Made by a program: the position numbers and the translations under genes. A stretch of 64,000 nucleotides of DNA, taken from contig JAFLBZ010000026.1 in the NCBI GenBank assembly GCA_017303715.1, forward strand, positions 1-64,000, read 5' to 3'. The notes beneath the pieces were generated by a model, which saw only the letters and a list, made by a program, of their open reading frames with translations, was not told the DNA's origin and did not search any database. Below are positions 24,782-34,140 of the stretch, piece after piece (position 1 is the first letter of the stretch; every line of letters starts with the position of its first letter). The stretch comes from Rhodothermia bacterium. GTDB taxonomy: Bacteria > Bacteroidota > Rhodothermia > Rhodothermales > UBA2364.

Positions 24782-25907
24782 TTGTCTCTTGGGCGACAAA
24801 CATTCGGGTTGGATTGGTGGAGTGGCCGGTTCGATGTACCTCTAATTTCGGTTGCCACTCTTTTAGCTTGTTCACCACCAATTCCTCGGTTATCCATTCA
24901 CTTTCGTAGTGTCCCACATCCACAAGTGCCATTTTGGGTTGTCCATTCTGATTAAGCACATCAAAATTTTGGTGGTATGTAAGGTCTGCCGTGATATAAA
25001 GATCCGCCCCTGAGAACATTGCCAAGGCTATAAAACTTCCTCCTGATCCTCCGCAAACGGCCACTTTTTTAACGGACATCTCTGCGGCTCCCACTACGCG
25101 AATCGCCTTGGTTCTTAGTAGGCAACAAATCCGTTCTAAGTACTCATCCAACAACATGGCGTCCGGTAGTTCTCCGATTGCTCCTAAGCCATAATTTTTG
25201 GATGGTTGATGCGCCTGAAACACATGATAGGCCACTTCTTCATATGGATGAGCCGCTTTCAAAGCGTGTAATACACCCTGAAGCCGCCATTTCTCCACCT
25301 GACACTCAATCCGCACTTCCGGCTCTGCGTTTATTTCATATTTTTTACCGACATATGGATGAGCTGTACCCTCCGGTCTAAAGTAACCTGTACCCTCCGA
25401 AGCAAATGCACAGGCGTTGTAATCGCCAATAATACCCGCGCCGGCATCCGAAATCGCACGCTGCACCAACTCGGCATGGCTTTGGGGGGCATACACCACT
25501 AGTACCTGAAGAATATCTTCTTTTTCGTCTAAGAAGCGTACTTTTCCCAAGCCCAATAACTTTGCAAGTGCAAAGGAAACCCCATCCTTGGCATTATCCA
25601 AATTGGTATGGAACGCATAATGTGCTATCCTTTCCTCGGCAAGACGTAGTGCCAAATATGAGACATAACCCGCATCGGAAACATTTTTTACTGGACGGAA
25701 AATATTGGGGTGATGCGTTATAATCAGGTTCGCACCCAACCTTTTCGCTTCATCAATTACATCGTGTGTCAAGTCTAAAGCCACTAAAACACCGTTTACG
25801 GCCATGTCCATCCGACCGACTTGTAGCCCCACATTGTCATAAGTTTCGGCTACGGCACGGGGCGCCCATTTTTCTAAAAAGTATGCAATTTCTCTAACTG
25901 TTAACAT
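24765..25907 (-). CDS. NIF3/YqfO-type dinuclear metal-binding protein
   Basis: The 380-residue protein has the NIF3 metal-binding motifs: NLIITHHPNIF, AFHTNLDNAKDG, and the late LVDVGHYESE. An inserted PII-like (YqfO) domain lies between about 120 and 240. GTP cyclohydrolase I type 2 is a common database label, but the function of this family is not settled. The ATG at 25907 opens the conserved MLTVREIAYFLE; an upstream GTG-like frame would add 15 unlikely residues. It is convergent with, and overlaps, the DUF5686-like gene by 17 nt. Confidence 0.9.
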   Translation of the reverse strand: MLTVREIAYFLEKWAPRAVAETYDNVGLQVGRMDMAVNGVLVALDLTHDVIDEAKRLGANLIITHHPNIFRPVKNVSDAGYVSYLALRLAEERIAHYAFHTNLDNAKDGVSFALAKLLGLGKVRFLDEKEDILQVLVVYAPQSHAELVQRAISDAGAGIIGDYNACAFASEGTGYFRPEGTAHPYVGKKYEINAEPEVRIECQVEKWRLQGVLHALKAAHPYEEVAYHVFQAHQPSKNYGLGAIGELPDAMLLDEYLERICCLLRTKAIRVVGAAEMSVKKVAVCGGSGGSFIALAMFSGADLYITADLTYHQNFDVLNQNGQPKMALVDVGHYESEWITEELVVNKLKEWQPKLEVHRTGHSTNPTRMFVAQETIKAVA

Positions 25908-25968
25908 TGTTCTTTCCTTTGTTAGCAAATATTGCAAGATACAAACACGCAAAGGAGAACAAAAGAGC

Positions 25969-26490
25969 TTAAGCCGCCTGTGAAAGGATCGGCATATTCA
26001 TTCTGCTGTTTTGTCGAACATTAGGAACGACCCGCCAATCTGCATCGGCACTCAAATTCCAAACACCACGGTATTGCAAGTTTATTCTGCCCCGATCGCT
26101 GAAGAAGTATGGAAACTCTTTAGCAACAAAGGCTGCAAAGGCTTCGGCATCCTCATAAATGGCTTGCTCTTTAGCAAATACGACGGCATCAAAACCATAT
26201 TCTTCGGTTATGGATCTGGTAGTGGAATCGTCTAAGCCCTCATGCGCAAACAAAAGACCTATATTGCGTTGATATAACGACATACGGATCAAGGTAAAAG
26301 AAGCGTTGTAGCGCCAATTCCCCGAATGGCGTAGGATAACTTGGTGCTTTAGATGTTTCCGTAAGATCCAAAACACATCTTCGGCGAGTACGTCTCCCGC
26401 TTGCAAGGGTGCGGTTTGTTGATAGACTGCCTCAAGCAGTGATGAGGCATTATTGGCAATATGAGCGGATAAGGGATTTAGGGTTGACAT
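25969..26490 (-). CDS. hypothetical protein
   Basis: From ATG 26490 the product is 173 residues. GGAGG lies six bases before this ATG on the minus strand, a strong reason to prefer it over an 18-codon longer frame. It has no signal peptide or membrane segment and reads as a mixed alpha/beta soluble protein (for example ILRHSGNWRYNASFTLIRMS, IGLLFAHEGLDDSTT). I recognise no family or motif. It sits between the UMF1 transporter gene and NIF3, all minus, with 62-nt spacing to NIF3, so it may share their transcript. Confidence 0.6.
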   Translation of the reverse strand: MSTLNPLSAHIANNASSLLEAVYQQTAPLQAGDVLAEDVFWILRKHLKHQVILRHSGNWRYNASFTLIRMSLYQRNIGLLFAHEGLDDSTTRSITEEYGFDAVVFAKEQAIYEDAEAFAAFVAKEFPYFFSDRGRINLQYRGVWNLSADADWRVVPNVRQNSRMNMPILSQAA

Positions 26491-26570
26491 CGGAACCTCC
26501 AGTTTTTCTTGATGCTGGGTCAAGATAAAAACCACCAGTGCCAACGTATTGTCATAGTGTCACAAATGTT

Positions 26571-27944
26571 TTACATATCTTTTTTTATCAGTTCATCTGG
26601 AATTTTAGCCAAGGCCATCCCTTCTTGCTCATTTACCTGTTGTAACAGCACCAGACCGATGGCAAAAAGCACAATCAACACCGCAATGCCTGCCCTTTGT
26701 GGTGCAAAGGGAGCTTCATTTCCAAAAAGTTGTTGTACCAAAATGGTGACATTTCCAAAGAGAAAAGGTCCTAAGAAAGAAGTTGCCTTACCTGATAAAG
26801 CAAAGAAGCCATAGAATTCACTTTCTTTTTCTGGCGGAACAAAACGGCCCATTAATGACCGACTGGCGGACTGGTTTGGGCCTGCAAAAATGCCAACCAA
26901 GATTCCAGCGACCCAAAAAGTAGTCTTATCTGGTGCAAAAGTAGCCATAATAACCGCGAGCAACAACCCCCAGATACTGTAAGAAATGGTTTTTTTTCCG
27001 CCCAACTTATCGTCCAAAAAACCAAAAAGTGCGGCTCCCAAACCAGCCATAATATTTAGAACGATGCCAAAAATCATGATTTCTTCCGTCGAGAAATTGA
27101 GGACAATCGTAGCATAAACCGCACCCATCGAAAAAATGGTCACCAAGGCATCATTGTAAAAGAGGTTGGCAATGAGGAAGCGCACCAACTGCCGGTATTT
27201 CTTGATTTCTCCTGCCGTTTCCTTGAGTCGTTGGTAAGATTCCGCAATAAGGTTTACGTCTTTGGTCGTGTCGCGATAATTCCCCGGTTCTTTCACCCAA
27301 ATAAAAATGGGCATACAAAAAATCAACATCCACAGTCCAACCAATAAATTTGTGGCACGTATATGTGCCGAAGCCTCTGTCCCAAAGCCAAACCACGGCA
27401 TTTCTGGCTGGATAAAACCGACCAAGGCAATCACCATACAGATCAATCCACCGACATAACCAAAACCCCATCCAAACCCCGAAATCCGGCCAATTTTATC
27501 TGCGGGCGCGATGTCTGGCAAGAAAGAATTGTAAAAGGAGCATCCCAACTCAAAGGCAATATTGCCGACGATAAACCAAAAAAGCGCTGTAAAAGCCGCA
27601 TGAGGCAAGCCATGTGCGTGTTGCCATTCATAGGGTTTTTGGAAATAAAGCATGAAGGAGGCCACTACACAAACCATCGTAGCAGCAAATAGAAAAGCCT
27701 TTCTTTTATTGGTTCGATCTGCCGCTGCTCCCAGAATAGGCGAAAGCATGGCCACCGTTAAGGCAGTAAATGAGACCCCAATAGACCAAAGCCATGTCCC
27801 ATCCAACTCCGAGGCGGCCATTACCTTGGCATAATATGTTGCGTAAATAAAGGTGACAATCAGGGTGGTGAAAGCGGAATTTCCAAAATCGTAGAAATAC
27901 CATGCCCAAACCGCTTTTCGGTTGTGGTTTACATTTTCAGGCAT
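26571..27944 (-). CDS. MFS transporter, UMF1 (Atg22-like) family
   Basis: The 457-residue protein has about twelve hydrophobic segments. It opens with KAVWAWYFYDFGNSAFTTLI, the hallmark of the UMF1/Atg22-like family. Other family features are LGAAADRTNKRK between segments 2 and 3 and SRSLMGRFVPPEKESEFYG between segments 10 and 11. Substrate is not known; yeast Atg22 exports amino acids from the vacuole. It lies in the inner membrane and heads a same-strand group with the hypothetical protein and NIF3. Confidence 0.88.
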   Translation of the reverse strand: MPENVNHNRKAVWAWYFYDFGNSAFTTLIVTFIYATYYAKVMAASELDGTWLWSIGVSFTALTVAMLSPILGAAADRTNKRKAFLFAATMVCVVASFMLYFQKPYEWQHAHGLPHAAFTALFWFIVGNIAFELGCSFYNSFLPDIAPADKIGRISGFGWGFGYVGGLICMVIALVGFIQPEMPWFGFGTEASAHIRATNLLVGLWMLIFCMPIFIWVKEPGNYRDTTKDVNLIAESYQRLKETAGEIKKYRQLVRFLIANLFYNDALVTIFSMGAVYATIVLNFSTEEIMIFGIVLNIMAGLGAALFGFLDDKLGGKKTISYSIWGLLLAVIMATFAPDKTTFWVAGILVGIFAGPNQSASRSLMGRFVPPEKESEFYGFFALSGKATSFLGPFLFGNVTILVQQLFGNEAPFAPQRAGIAVLIVLFAIGLVLLQQVNEQEGMALAKIPDELIKKDM

Positions 27945-28032
27945 ATTGCTGCAAATTGGCGTGTGAAGAAAAATGGAAGGTACTGCAAATGTTAATTAAG
28001 ATCAAAGCCTTTTCTTTCTTCTCTTCAAAAGA

Positions 28033-28064
28033 TTGCGTTTGGGTAACAGATTCGATTATCTTGC
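28033..28064 (+). promoter_or_regulatory. promoter of tRNA-Arg
   Basis: TTG at 28033-28035 and TATCTTGC at 28057-28064 are 21 nt apart and fit the Bacteroidota -33/-7 pattern with one mismatch to TAnnTTTG. The mature tRNA begins 8 nt downstream. Confidence 0.5.
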
Positions 28065-28071
28065 TTTTTTT

Positions 28072-28145
<74 letters not shown>

Positions 28146-28147
28146 CT

Positions 28148-28181
28148 ATGAGCTACGTTTCTGCTACGTAGCTCATTTTTA
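28148..28181 (+). terminator. intrinsic terminator of tRNA-Arg
   Basis: ATGAGCTACG at 28148-28157 pairs with CGTAGCTCAT at 28167-28176 around a 9-nt loop, then a T-run. Confidence 0.9.
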
Positions 28182-28239
28182 GTAGTTCGTTTGTTTGCTT
28201 TAAACGATTTAAAGCAGCTTATAGGGACTGCGTCCCGCT

Positions 28240-31092
28240 TCACCCTTCTTTTGCTTTTCTTTGCAGGAAAGAAAGTTGCATCATAGCCTCAATCGGTGTA
28301 AGGCGGTTCAGGTCTATTTCCAAAAGCAATTCTTTGATTTCTACAGCGATGGGATCGGCATCGGAGAACAAACTCATCTGGGAAAATCCAGTAGTAGGCA
28401 GGTGCTTTATCTCTGCGTGGACAAGTTTTGGTACAGTTTTATGCACCTCCGTTTTGGTTTCTGTTGCTGGTTCACTTGGTTGGTTCTGGTGTTCCGTTTC
28501 GGAGAGGGGGGCTTGATCTGGCGCTACGTTTTGTGTGTCTTGGAAGACCCAATCATCCTGATTATCTACTATTTGAGATTTACGATTAACAATAATTTGA
28601 TCGTCATCCAAGGTTCGTTCTGTCAAGGAACGGACTTCTAATCTTTGGGCTTCGAGGCTATGCAAAATCTCTTTCGCCCTGTCAATAACGGGCATAGGCA
28701 ATCCTGCCATCCTTGCCACTTCAATTCCATAGCTCGAATCAGCGCCGCCAGCTATCAATTTGCGCAAAAAGATCACGCGCCCCCCGTGTTCCTGCACTTG
28801 TACCCGCGCATTTCGGATCCGTTCACACCGTTCTGCCAAGGCATTTAACTCGTGGTAATGCGTAGCAAACAAGGTTCTTGCGGAAATGGCTGGATTATCA
28901 TGTATGTACTCTGCAATGGCCCAAGCGATAGACATACCATCAAAAGTACTGGTTCCACGCCCGACTTCATCCAATAGAATCAAGGACTTAGGCGTGGCAT
29001 TGTTCAGAATATTGGCGGTCTCGTTCATTTCGACCAAGAAAGTACTTTCTCCAGCAGCCAAGTTATCGGAAGCCCCTACCCGTGTGAAGATTTTATCCAC
29101 CACCCCAATCGAGGCACTTGCCGCTGGTACAAAACTCCCCACCTGTGCCAGCAAAACAATGAGTGCAGTTTGCCGCAGGATCACACTTTTACCCGCCATA
29201 TTTGGACCGGTAATCATCAGAATTTGCGCATCATCTCGTGAAAGCCGCACTGAATTGGGGATAAAAGGTTCGCCCGGTGGTAGTGTTCGCTCAACGACCG
29301 GATGCCGCCCATCTACAATTTCCAAATCGTCGTTATCGTGTAGCGTTGGGCGGGTATAGCCATAACGAGATGCCACCTCTGCCAAGGCCGCAAAACAATC
29401 TAACATGGCCAATAGTTGGGCATTTTTCTGGATGGACTCCGTTTCTTCGGCGATCGCAAGACGCAGTTCATTAAACAATGCCTGCTCCAAACCACTTATT
29501 TTTTCCTCGGCGGTAAGGATTTTTTCCTCATATTCTTTTAGTGCTGGGGTAATATACCGCTCCGCATTGACGAGTGTTTGCTTGCGGATATAGTCCGCTG
29601 GTACCTTGTCTTTATGTGCATTTGTAATTTCGATATAATACCCGAAAACATTGTTAAAACTGACTTTAAGCGAAGGGATTCCGGTGCGCTCAATTTCCTG
29701 TTGCCTCATTTCGGCAAGCCAATCTTTGCCGGAAGTTGCGATACGTCGCAGTTCGTCCAACGCTGGATTAAAGCCTGACCTAAACATACCACCCTCGGTA
29801 ATGGAGGCGGGTGCATCCTCCACCAATGCCTTATCCAGTCGTTCCACCACCTCCGCACAAAGCAGCAATTGTTCGCCCAAAGCACGCAATGAGGCCGTTT
29901 TTACATTTCGCAACAATGTTTTTAAAGGTGGGATTTGCCTTAGTGTCAACTTTAGGTACACCAACTCGCGGGGCGTTGCGCGTGCGGTACTGATTTTGGC
30001 AATGATGCGCTCCAAGTCCCCTACATGCGCCAATTCGTCACGGATTTTTTGTCGTAAGGCATGGTTCTCGGCAAATTCTCCTACGGCATCCAAGCGTTTC
30101 TGGATGTTTTCCAAGTTGCGCAAGGGCCTTACGAGCCACTTCCGGAGCAATCTCCCCCCCGGCGGTGTTTGGGTTTGGTCTAAGATTTGGATTAAAGAGC
30201 CATCTCGCCCGCCATCTTGCATAGAGGCCACCAATTCGAGGTTACGCTTGGTTTGCGGGTCTAACGAGATATAGTCTTCGTTCGAGAAGCGGGTTAGGCG
30301 GCGGATATGTGGGAGTTTCCCCTTTTGGGTTTCGCTCAGATAGTGTAAAACAGCGCCCGCCGCGACCACCCCAGCAGGCAAATTTTCGATCCCAAACCCT
30401 TTTAGCGAATGGGTTTTAAAGTGGCGTAGCAGAACCTCGTTTGCAAAGTCCGTCCCAAAAACCCAATCTTCTAAAGGCGTAGCGGTAAATCCGAGTTTTG
30501 GTAATTGTTGTACTTGGGCTTTTGCCCGCTTATCGTATAACAATTCCGCTGGCGAAATGGTTTGTAGCAGTTCCAACAGATGGACTTCGGGAACTTCCGT
30601 CGTCGCAAATTCTCCGGTTGTTGCATCTACAAATGAAAACCCAACCCAACCCTTCGTATTACGCTCTTTTCCCCAGTGGACGGCGGCCAAATAGTGGGCA
30701 CGTTTGGGGTCTAATAACCGATCGCTAAACGCCACACCCGGGGTAACAACCTCGGTTACATCACGCTTAACCACTACTTTGGCCATCTTAGGGTCTTCCA
30801 ACTGCTCACAAATGGCGACCCGATGCCCCGCAGCTACCAATTTAGGCAAATACTGATCTAAAGCTTTATATGGAAAACCCGCCAAATCTATTTCGGAGGC
30901 TTTCCCATTAGCCCTTTTTGTGAGGGTAATACCAAGTACACGGCTTGCGATCTGGGCGTCTTCATCGAAGGTCTCGTAAAAGTCCCCCATCCGATATAGC
31001 AAAATGGCATTAGGATTTCGTTCTTTAATTTTCCAATATTGCCGCATCAACGGCGTGGTTTCTTTATCGTTCCACTTCTTTTTTTCGGCCAT
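28240..31092 (-). CDS. mutS: DNA mismatch repair protein MutS
   Basis: MutS recognises mismatches and starts repair with MutL. At 950 residues it is slightly long. The mismatch-contacting F-x-E motif is in MGDFYETF (F38, E40), and the ATPase domain has TGPNMAGKSV, then LLDEVGRGTSTFDG and FATHYHEL. Between the ATPase domain and the C-terminal helices (LLLEIDLNRLTPIEAMMQLS) lies an acidic, Gln/Thr-rich linker (about 815-905) containing NRKSQIVDNQ, which looks repeat-derived. No mutL is nearby. It is followed by the tRNA-Arg region on the opposite strand. Confidence 0.97.
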   Translation of the reverse strand: MAEKKKWNDKETTPLMRQYWKIKERNPNAILLYRMGDFYETFDEDAQIASRVLGITLTKRANGKASEIDLAGFPYKALDQYLPKLVAAGHRVAICEQLEDPKMAKVVVKRDVTEVVTPGVAFSDRLLDPKRAHYLAAVHWGKERNTKGWVGFSFVDATTGEFATTEVPEVHLLELLQTISPAELLYDKRAKAQVQQLPKLGFTATPLEDWVFGTDFANEVLLRHFKTHSLKGFGIENLPAGVVAAGAVLHYLSETQKGKLPHIRRLTRFSNEDYISLDPQTKRNLELVASMQDGGRDGSLIQILDQTQTPPGGRLLRKWLVRPLRNLENIQKRLDAVGEFAENHALRQKIRDELAHVGDLERIIAKISTARATPRELVYLKLTLRQIPPLKTLLRNVKTASLRALGEQLLLCAEVVERLDKALVEDAPASITEGGMFRSGFNPALDELRRIATSGKDWLAEMRQQEIERTGIPSLKVSFNNVFGYYIEITNAHKDKVPADYIRKQTLVNAERYITPALKEYEEKILTAEEKISGLEQALFNELRLAIAEETESIQKNAQLLAMLDCFAALAEVASRYGYTRPTLHDNDDLEIVDGRHPVVERTLPPGEPFIPNSVRLSRDDAQILMITGPNMAGKSVILRQTALIVLLAQVGSFVPAASASIGVVDKIFTRVGASDNLAAGESTFLVEMNETANILNNATPKSLILLDEVGRGTSTFDGMSIAWAIAEYIHDNPAISARTLFATHYHELNALAERCERIRNARVQVQEHGGRVIFLRKLIAGGADSSYGIEVARMAGLPMPVIDRAKEILHSLEAQRLEVRSLTERTLDDDQIIVNRKSQIVDNQDDWVFQDTQNVAPDQAPLSETEHQNQPSEPATETKTEVHKTVPKLVHAEIKHLPTTGFSQMSLFSDADPIAVEIKELLLEIDLNRLTPIEAMMQLSFLQRKAKEG

Positions 31093-31254
31093 GCTGTGTT
31101 TTGTCTTGAGGTGGGGTTATCGCAAGCAAGATACAAAATCGCAACCAAGCACATCACAGAAAATGCGTTTGGGCGACTGAAAAGCCCATGTATCCCATTT
31201 TTAGCCGTTCTTTTCGCCAAAACATCCCATATTTCGAGAATTGCAAGACCAAAT

Positions 31255-31285
31255 AAAAAGAGCCTCTTCAACTGAACAGGCTCTT
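31255..31285 (-). terminator. intrinsic terminator of the M28 peptidase gene
   Basis: AAGAGCCT (31258-31265) pairs with AGGCTCTT (31278-31285), followed on the minus strand by a U-run. It starts 33 nt past the peptidase stop codon. Confidence 0.85.
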
Positions 31286-31317
31286 CCGGTTAAACATATA
31301 TTTCGTCTATGAAACGA

Positions 31318-32895
31318 CTATCGCCCGCCACCCGTAGCCGGGCGTGGTGCTGGATTAAAGGGTTTGCGTGGTAGTTTTTGGTCGCGCTGGCTGGTATGCC
31401 ATACAAAAGAGGCAATAACTGTAGCGGCTTGCTTCATGTCCTCGGCCACAAGATGATCCCAAACATCCATATTGGAGTGGTGCGTCCGGCTGGAGTATGC
31501 CATCGGCTCTTGAATAAACTGGAAGCCCGGAATCCCAACGCCATCAAACGCAAGGTGATCTGTGCCTCCAGTATTAGAGAGGGAGAGGGTGGTGGCGTCT
31601 AAGTCCTTGAAGGCATCTAACCATGGGCGGAAAACCCCTTCAATGGCCGCATTGCCTTGCATATAAACCCCACGGATTTTCCCCGTGCCGTTGTCCATAT
31701 TAAAGTATCCAGAAATTTTTTCTTGAGCAGGTTTGAGTGACTTTACATTGCCCATGCCTTCCATTTCCGCGAAATGCTCGGCAACATAGGCACGGGAACC
31801 CAAAAGTCCTTGTTCTTCACCTGTCCATAGTGCAATACGAAGGGTCCGACGCGGTTTAACACCGGTTTCACGGATAGTTTCCATCAAAATGCGAGCGGCT
31901 TCCATCATAGCAGCCGATCCCGCCGCATTATCGGTAGCCCCACTTCCGGCGTGCCAAGAGTCGAAGTGTGCGCCAAACATCACAACCTCGTCTTTTAAAT
32001 CGGATCCAGGAATTTCAGCAAGGATATTTGCTTCCATGCCATCTGGGTTAGAGAACGTGGTTTTCAAGTCCACGCTGGCCTTCACCGTCAATCCTTTTTC
32101 AATCATCCGAATGATCCGGTTATACTGTTCAACGGCCATTGTTGCTTGTGGCAAAACAACGGCATTGGCGGTTTGTGCTCGGCCTTCTTTGGCACGCGCT
32201 CCTGATACAAAGACTGTTCCGTAATCTCCTTTAAAGCTGCGATCTACGATTAACAAAGGTTTTTCGTCATAGAGTAAAGCCCACTTCAGGTCGGAGAGTT
32301 GGTTCCGGTTCATGTTAAAATTCTGGTTATTGGAGGCTGGAGCACCAGCATTAGCCAAGTCCAATAAACTTTTCGCATCATGACGAACAGCCAAAGGATC
32401 GAACCATTCTTTCGTGTCGCGGATAGGTTCAATGAAAACAATTTTACCTGTCAATTTACCTTTGTATTTACCCAAATCTTCCTCTTTTTGCACATCAAAA
32501 ACCACCACATCTGCAGTTCCCGTTGCGGATGGCGACCAAGCTTTAGGATATGCAATGATGGGGAATGGATTAGGCGAAACCGCACTCATCGCAAAACTAT
32601 TGACCTCCCAACCACGTCCGAATGGTCCCCATTTTTCGGTACGTACATTCTCCAAGCCCCAAGAACGGAGTTGGTTCATGGCCCATTCGGTTGCACGGTC
32701 TAATTGTGGGGATCCGGTGAGGCGCGGCCCATAGACATCCGTAAGCCAACTGGCGGTCTCCATGACCTTGCTTTTCTCAAGTCCATGTTTTCGGATCACT
32801 TTATTGGCTTCTTGGTCTGCTTTGTCCTGTGCTGAAACCGGTAAGGAGACGAACAGCAGGAGTAGAAAAAAGGTAATTTTTGAAACGTGTTTCAT
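31318..32895 (-). CDS. secreted M28 family zinc metallopeptidase
   Basis: From ATG 32895 the product has 525 residues and a clear signal peptide (MKHVSKITFFLLLLFVSLPVSAQ). A PA-like inserted domain lies in the first half. The peptidase domain has MFGAHFDSWHAGSGATDNAAG (zinc His and Asp), LWTGEEQGLLGS (catalytic and zinc Glu) and GGTDHLAFDGVGIPGF (later zinc ligand). This fits the carboxypeptidase Q-like branch of M28. It likely trims peptides in the periplasm or outside the cell. The C-terminal tail is rich in Pro, Gly and Arg. An upstream start at 32949 would put 18 extra residues ahead of the signal peptide and is unlikely. Confidence 0.9.
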   Translation of the reverse strand: MKHVSKITFFLLLLFVSLPVSAQDKADQEANKVIRKHGLEKSKVMETASWLTDVYGPRLTGSPQLDRATEWAMNQLRSWGLENVRTEKWGPFGRGWEVNSFAMSAVSPNPFPIIAYPKAWSPSATGTADVVVFDVQKEEDLGKYKGKLTGKIVFIEPIRDTKEWFDPLAVRHDAKSLLDLANAGAPASNNQNFNMNRNQLSDLKWALLYDEKPLLIVDRSFKGDYGTVFVSGARAKEGRAQTANAVVLPQATMAVEQYNRIIRMIEKGLTVKASVDLKTTFSNPDGMEANILAEIPGSDLKDEVVMFGAHFDSWHAGSGATDNAAGSAAMMEAARILMETIRETGVKPRRTLRIALWTGEEQGLLGSRAYVAEHFAEMEGMGNVKSLKPAQEKISGYFNMDNGTGKIRGVYMQGNAAIEGVFRPWLDAFKDLDATTLSLSNTGGTDHLAFDGVGIPGFQFIQEPMAYSSRTHHSNMDVWDHLVAEDMKQAATVIASFVWHTSQRDQKLPRKPFNPAPRPATGGGR

Positions 32896-32928
32896 AATTT
32901 TTGGGATTGTTTGAAAAAGTGTGACATA

Positions 32929-32936
32929 CAAATATA
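32929..32936 (-). promoter_or_regulatory. -7 box of the M28 peptidase promoter
   Basis: TATATTTG on the minus strand matches the Bacteroidota TAnnTTTG consensus exactly, 33 nt before the start codon. No TTG is seen at the best -33 spacing, so the upstream element is weak. Confidence 0.5.
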
Positions 32937-33025
32937 GGAAAAAAAACAAAAGACTTCATACTGCTTTCGCAAGATGCTTTGGGGAAGGAAGACGTTGCCC
33001 ATTCGCTACAATTATGAATGGGCTG

Positions 33026-33056
33026 TTGACATTTTTAGAAATTGGTCGTAAGTTTA
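33026..33056 (+). promoter_or_regulatory. promoter of add and possibly the two-component genes
   Basis: TTG at 33026-33028 (in TTGACA) and TAAGTTTA at 33049-33056 are exactly 20 nt apart. This fits the Bacteroidota promoter with one mismatch in the last base of the -7 box. Transcription would start shortly before the ATG at 33070. Confidence 0.6.
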
Positions 33057-33069
33057 GTTGGAAAAAAAC

Positions 33070-34137
33070 ATGTCGCAAAACACCCCTTTAACCCGCGAAA
33101 TCATTCATTCTTGGCCCAAAGCCGAGTTACATTGCCACCTAGATGGCTCCCTCCGTTTGTCCACCATGCTGGAACTGGCCCAAGAGCAGGGCAAAATGGA
33201 TTTACTGCCTGCAAAAACCGAAGAAGGGCTACAAGAAGTCCTCTTACAAGTGGATGACTCGCCAACCCTCGAAGCCTATTTATCGTGGTTTTCTTACACC
33301 ATCCCCCTCATGCAGACCCCAGAGGCCATCCGGCGAATTGCCTATGAATTGGCAGCAGACAATGCGGCGGAAAATGTGCGTTACCTTGAAGTCCGGTATG
33401 CACCGATAACACATACGTGGGAAGGGATGGATATGGTGGCCGTAAACGAAGCCGTCTTAGATGGTTTAGCACAAGCCGAACAAGACTTCGACATTAAAAC
33501 AGGCGTCATTATTTGTGGCTTACGGGATAGGTACGAAAGTGCCTCTTTGGCACAGGCGGAGTTGGCAGTAGCCTTTAAAGGACGAGGTGTTGTAGGTTTC
33601 GACTTGGCAGGTGGTGAGGCCGGCCATCCACCTAAACATCATCTTTTTGCCTTCTACCATGCCATTAATAACCTGCTGAACATCACCGTTCATGCCGGTG
33701 AATCTTGGGGACCCGATTCTATTAAGCAGGCAGTGACCCGTTGTCATGCACACCGCATTGGTCACGGAACCAGTCTCTACCAAGACCCAGAGCTTTTACA
33801 ATTTATGCTCGACCACCAAATCCCCTTAGAAATCTGTCCTACGAGTAATGTTCAAACGCATGTTGTCCCCAGTTTTGAAGAACACCCACTCAAAAAATAC
33901 GTGGACGTTGGCTTACCCGTTACCATCAACACGGATAACCGTTTATTTAGCCGCACCTCCGTTACCGAAGAATTGTGGCGCGTACACCATCTTTGTGGTG
34001 TATCGGAGTCTCAACTAAAGGAAATTGTTTTAAACGGTTTCCGTCACGCTTTTTTACCCGAAGCCGAACGCCAAGTCTTCGTAAAAAGAGCAATGGCAGG
34101 CCTCTATCGGGAAAGCAAAACACCGCAATACATTTAG
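33070..34137 (+). CDS. add: adenosine deaminase
   Basis: The enzyme converts adenosine to inosine in purine salvage. From ATG 33070 it has 355 residues, a normal length. Zinc and catalytic motifs are in order: AELHCHLDGS (H21, H23), ITVHAGESWGP (His, catalytic Glu), HRIGHGTSL, then SNVQTHVVPSFEEHP, and VTINTDNRLFS (Asp). The TNVQT/EEHP region favours true adenosine deaminase over other amidohydrolases. A TTG-started frame from 33058 would begin inside or right after the promoter. It is followed 3 nt later by the response-regulator gene. Confidence 0.94.
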   Translation: MSQNTPLTREIIHSWPKAELHCHLDGSLRLSTMLELAQEQGKMDLLPAKTEEGLQEVLLQVDDSPTLEAYLSWFSYTIPLMQTPEAIRRIAYELAADNAAENVRYLEVRYAPITHTWEGMDMVAVNEAVLDGLAQAEQDFDIKTGVIICGLRDRYESASLAQAELAVAFKGRGVVGFDLAGGEAGHPPKHHLFAFYHAINNLLNITVHAGESWGPDSIKQAVTRCHAHRIGHGTSLYQDPELLQFMLDHQIPLEICPTSNVQTHVVPSFEEHPLKKYVDVGLPVTINTDNRLFSRTSVTEELWRVHHLCGVSESQLKEIVLNGFRHAFLPEAERQVFVKRAMAGLYRESKTPQYI

Positions 34138-34140
34138 ACC

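Noticed and set aside
25896-25910. TTAACATTGTT near the NIF3 start as a fourth TetR operator
   Set aside because: It has two mismatches in one half-site and contains the start codon itself; ATGTTAACA is simply the code for MLT.
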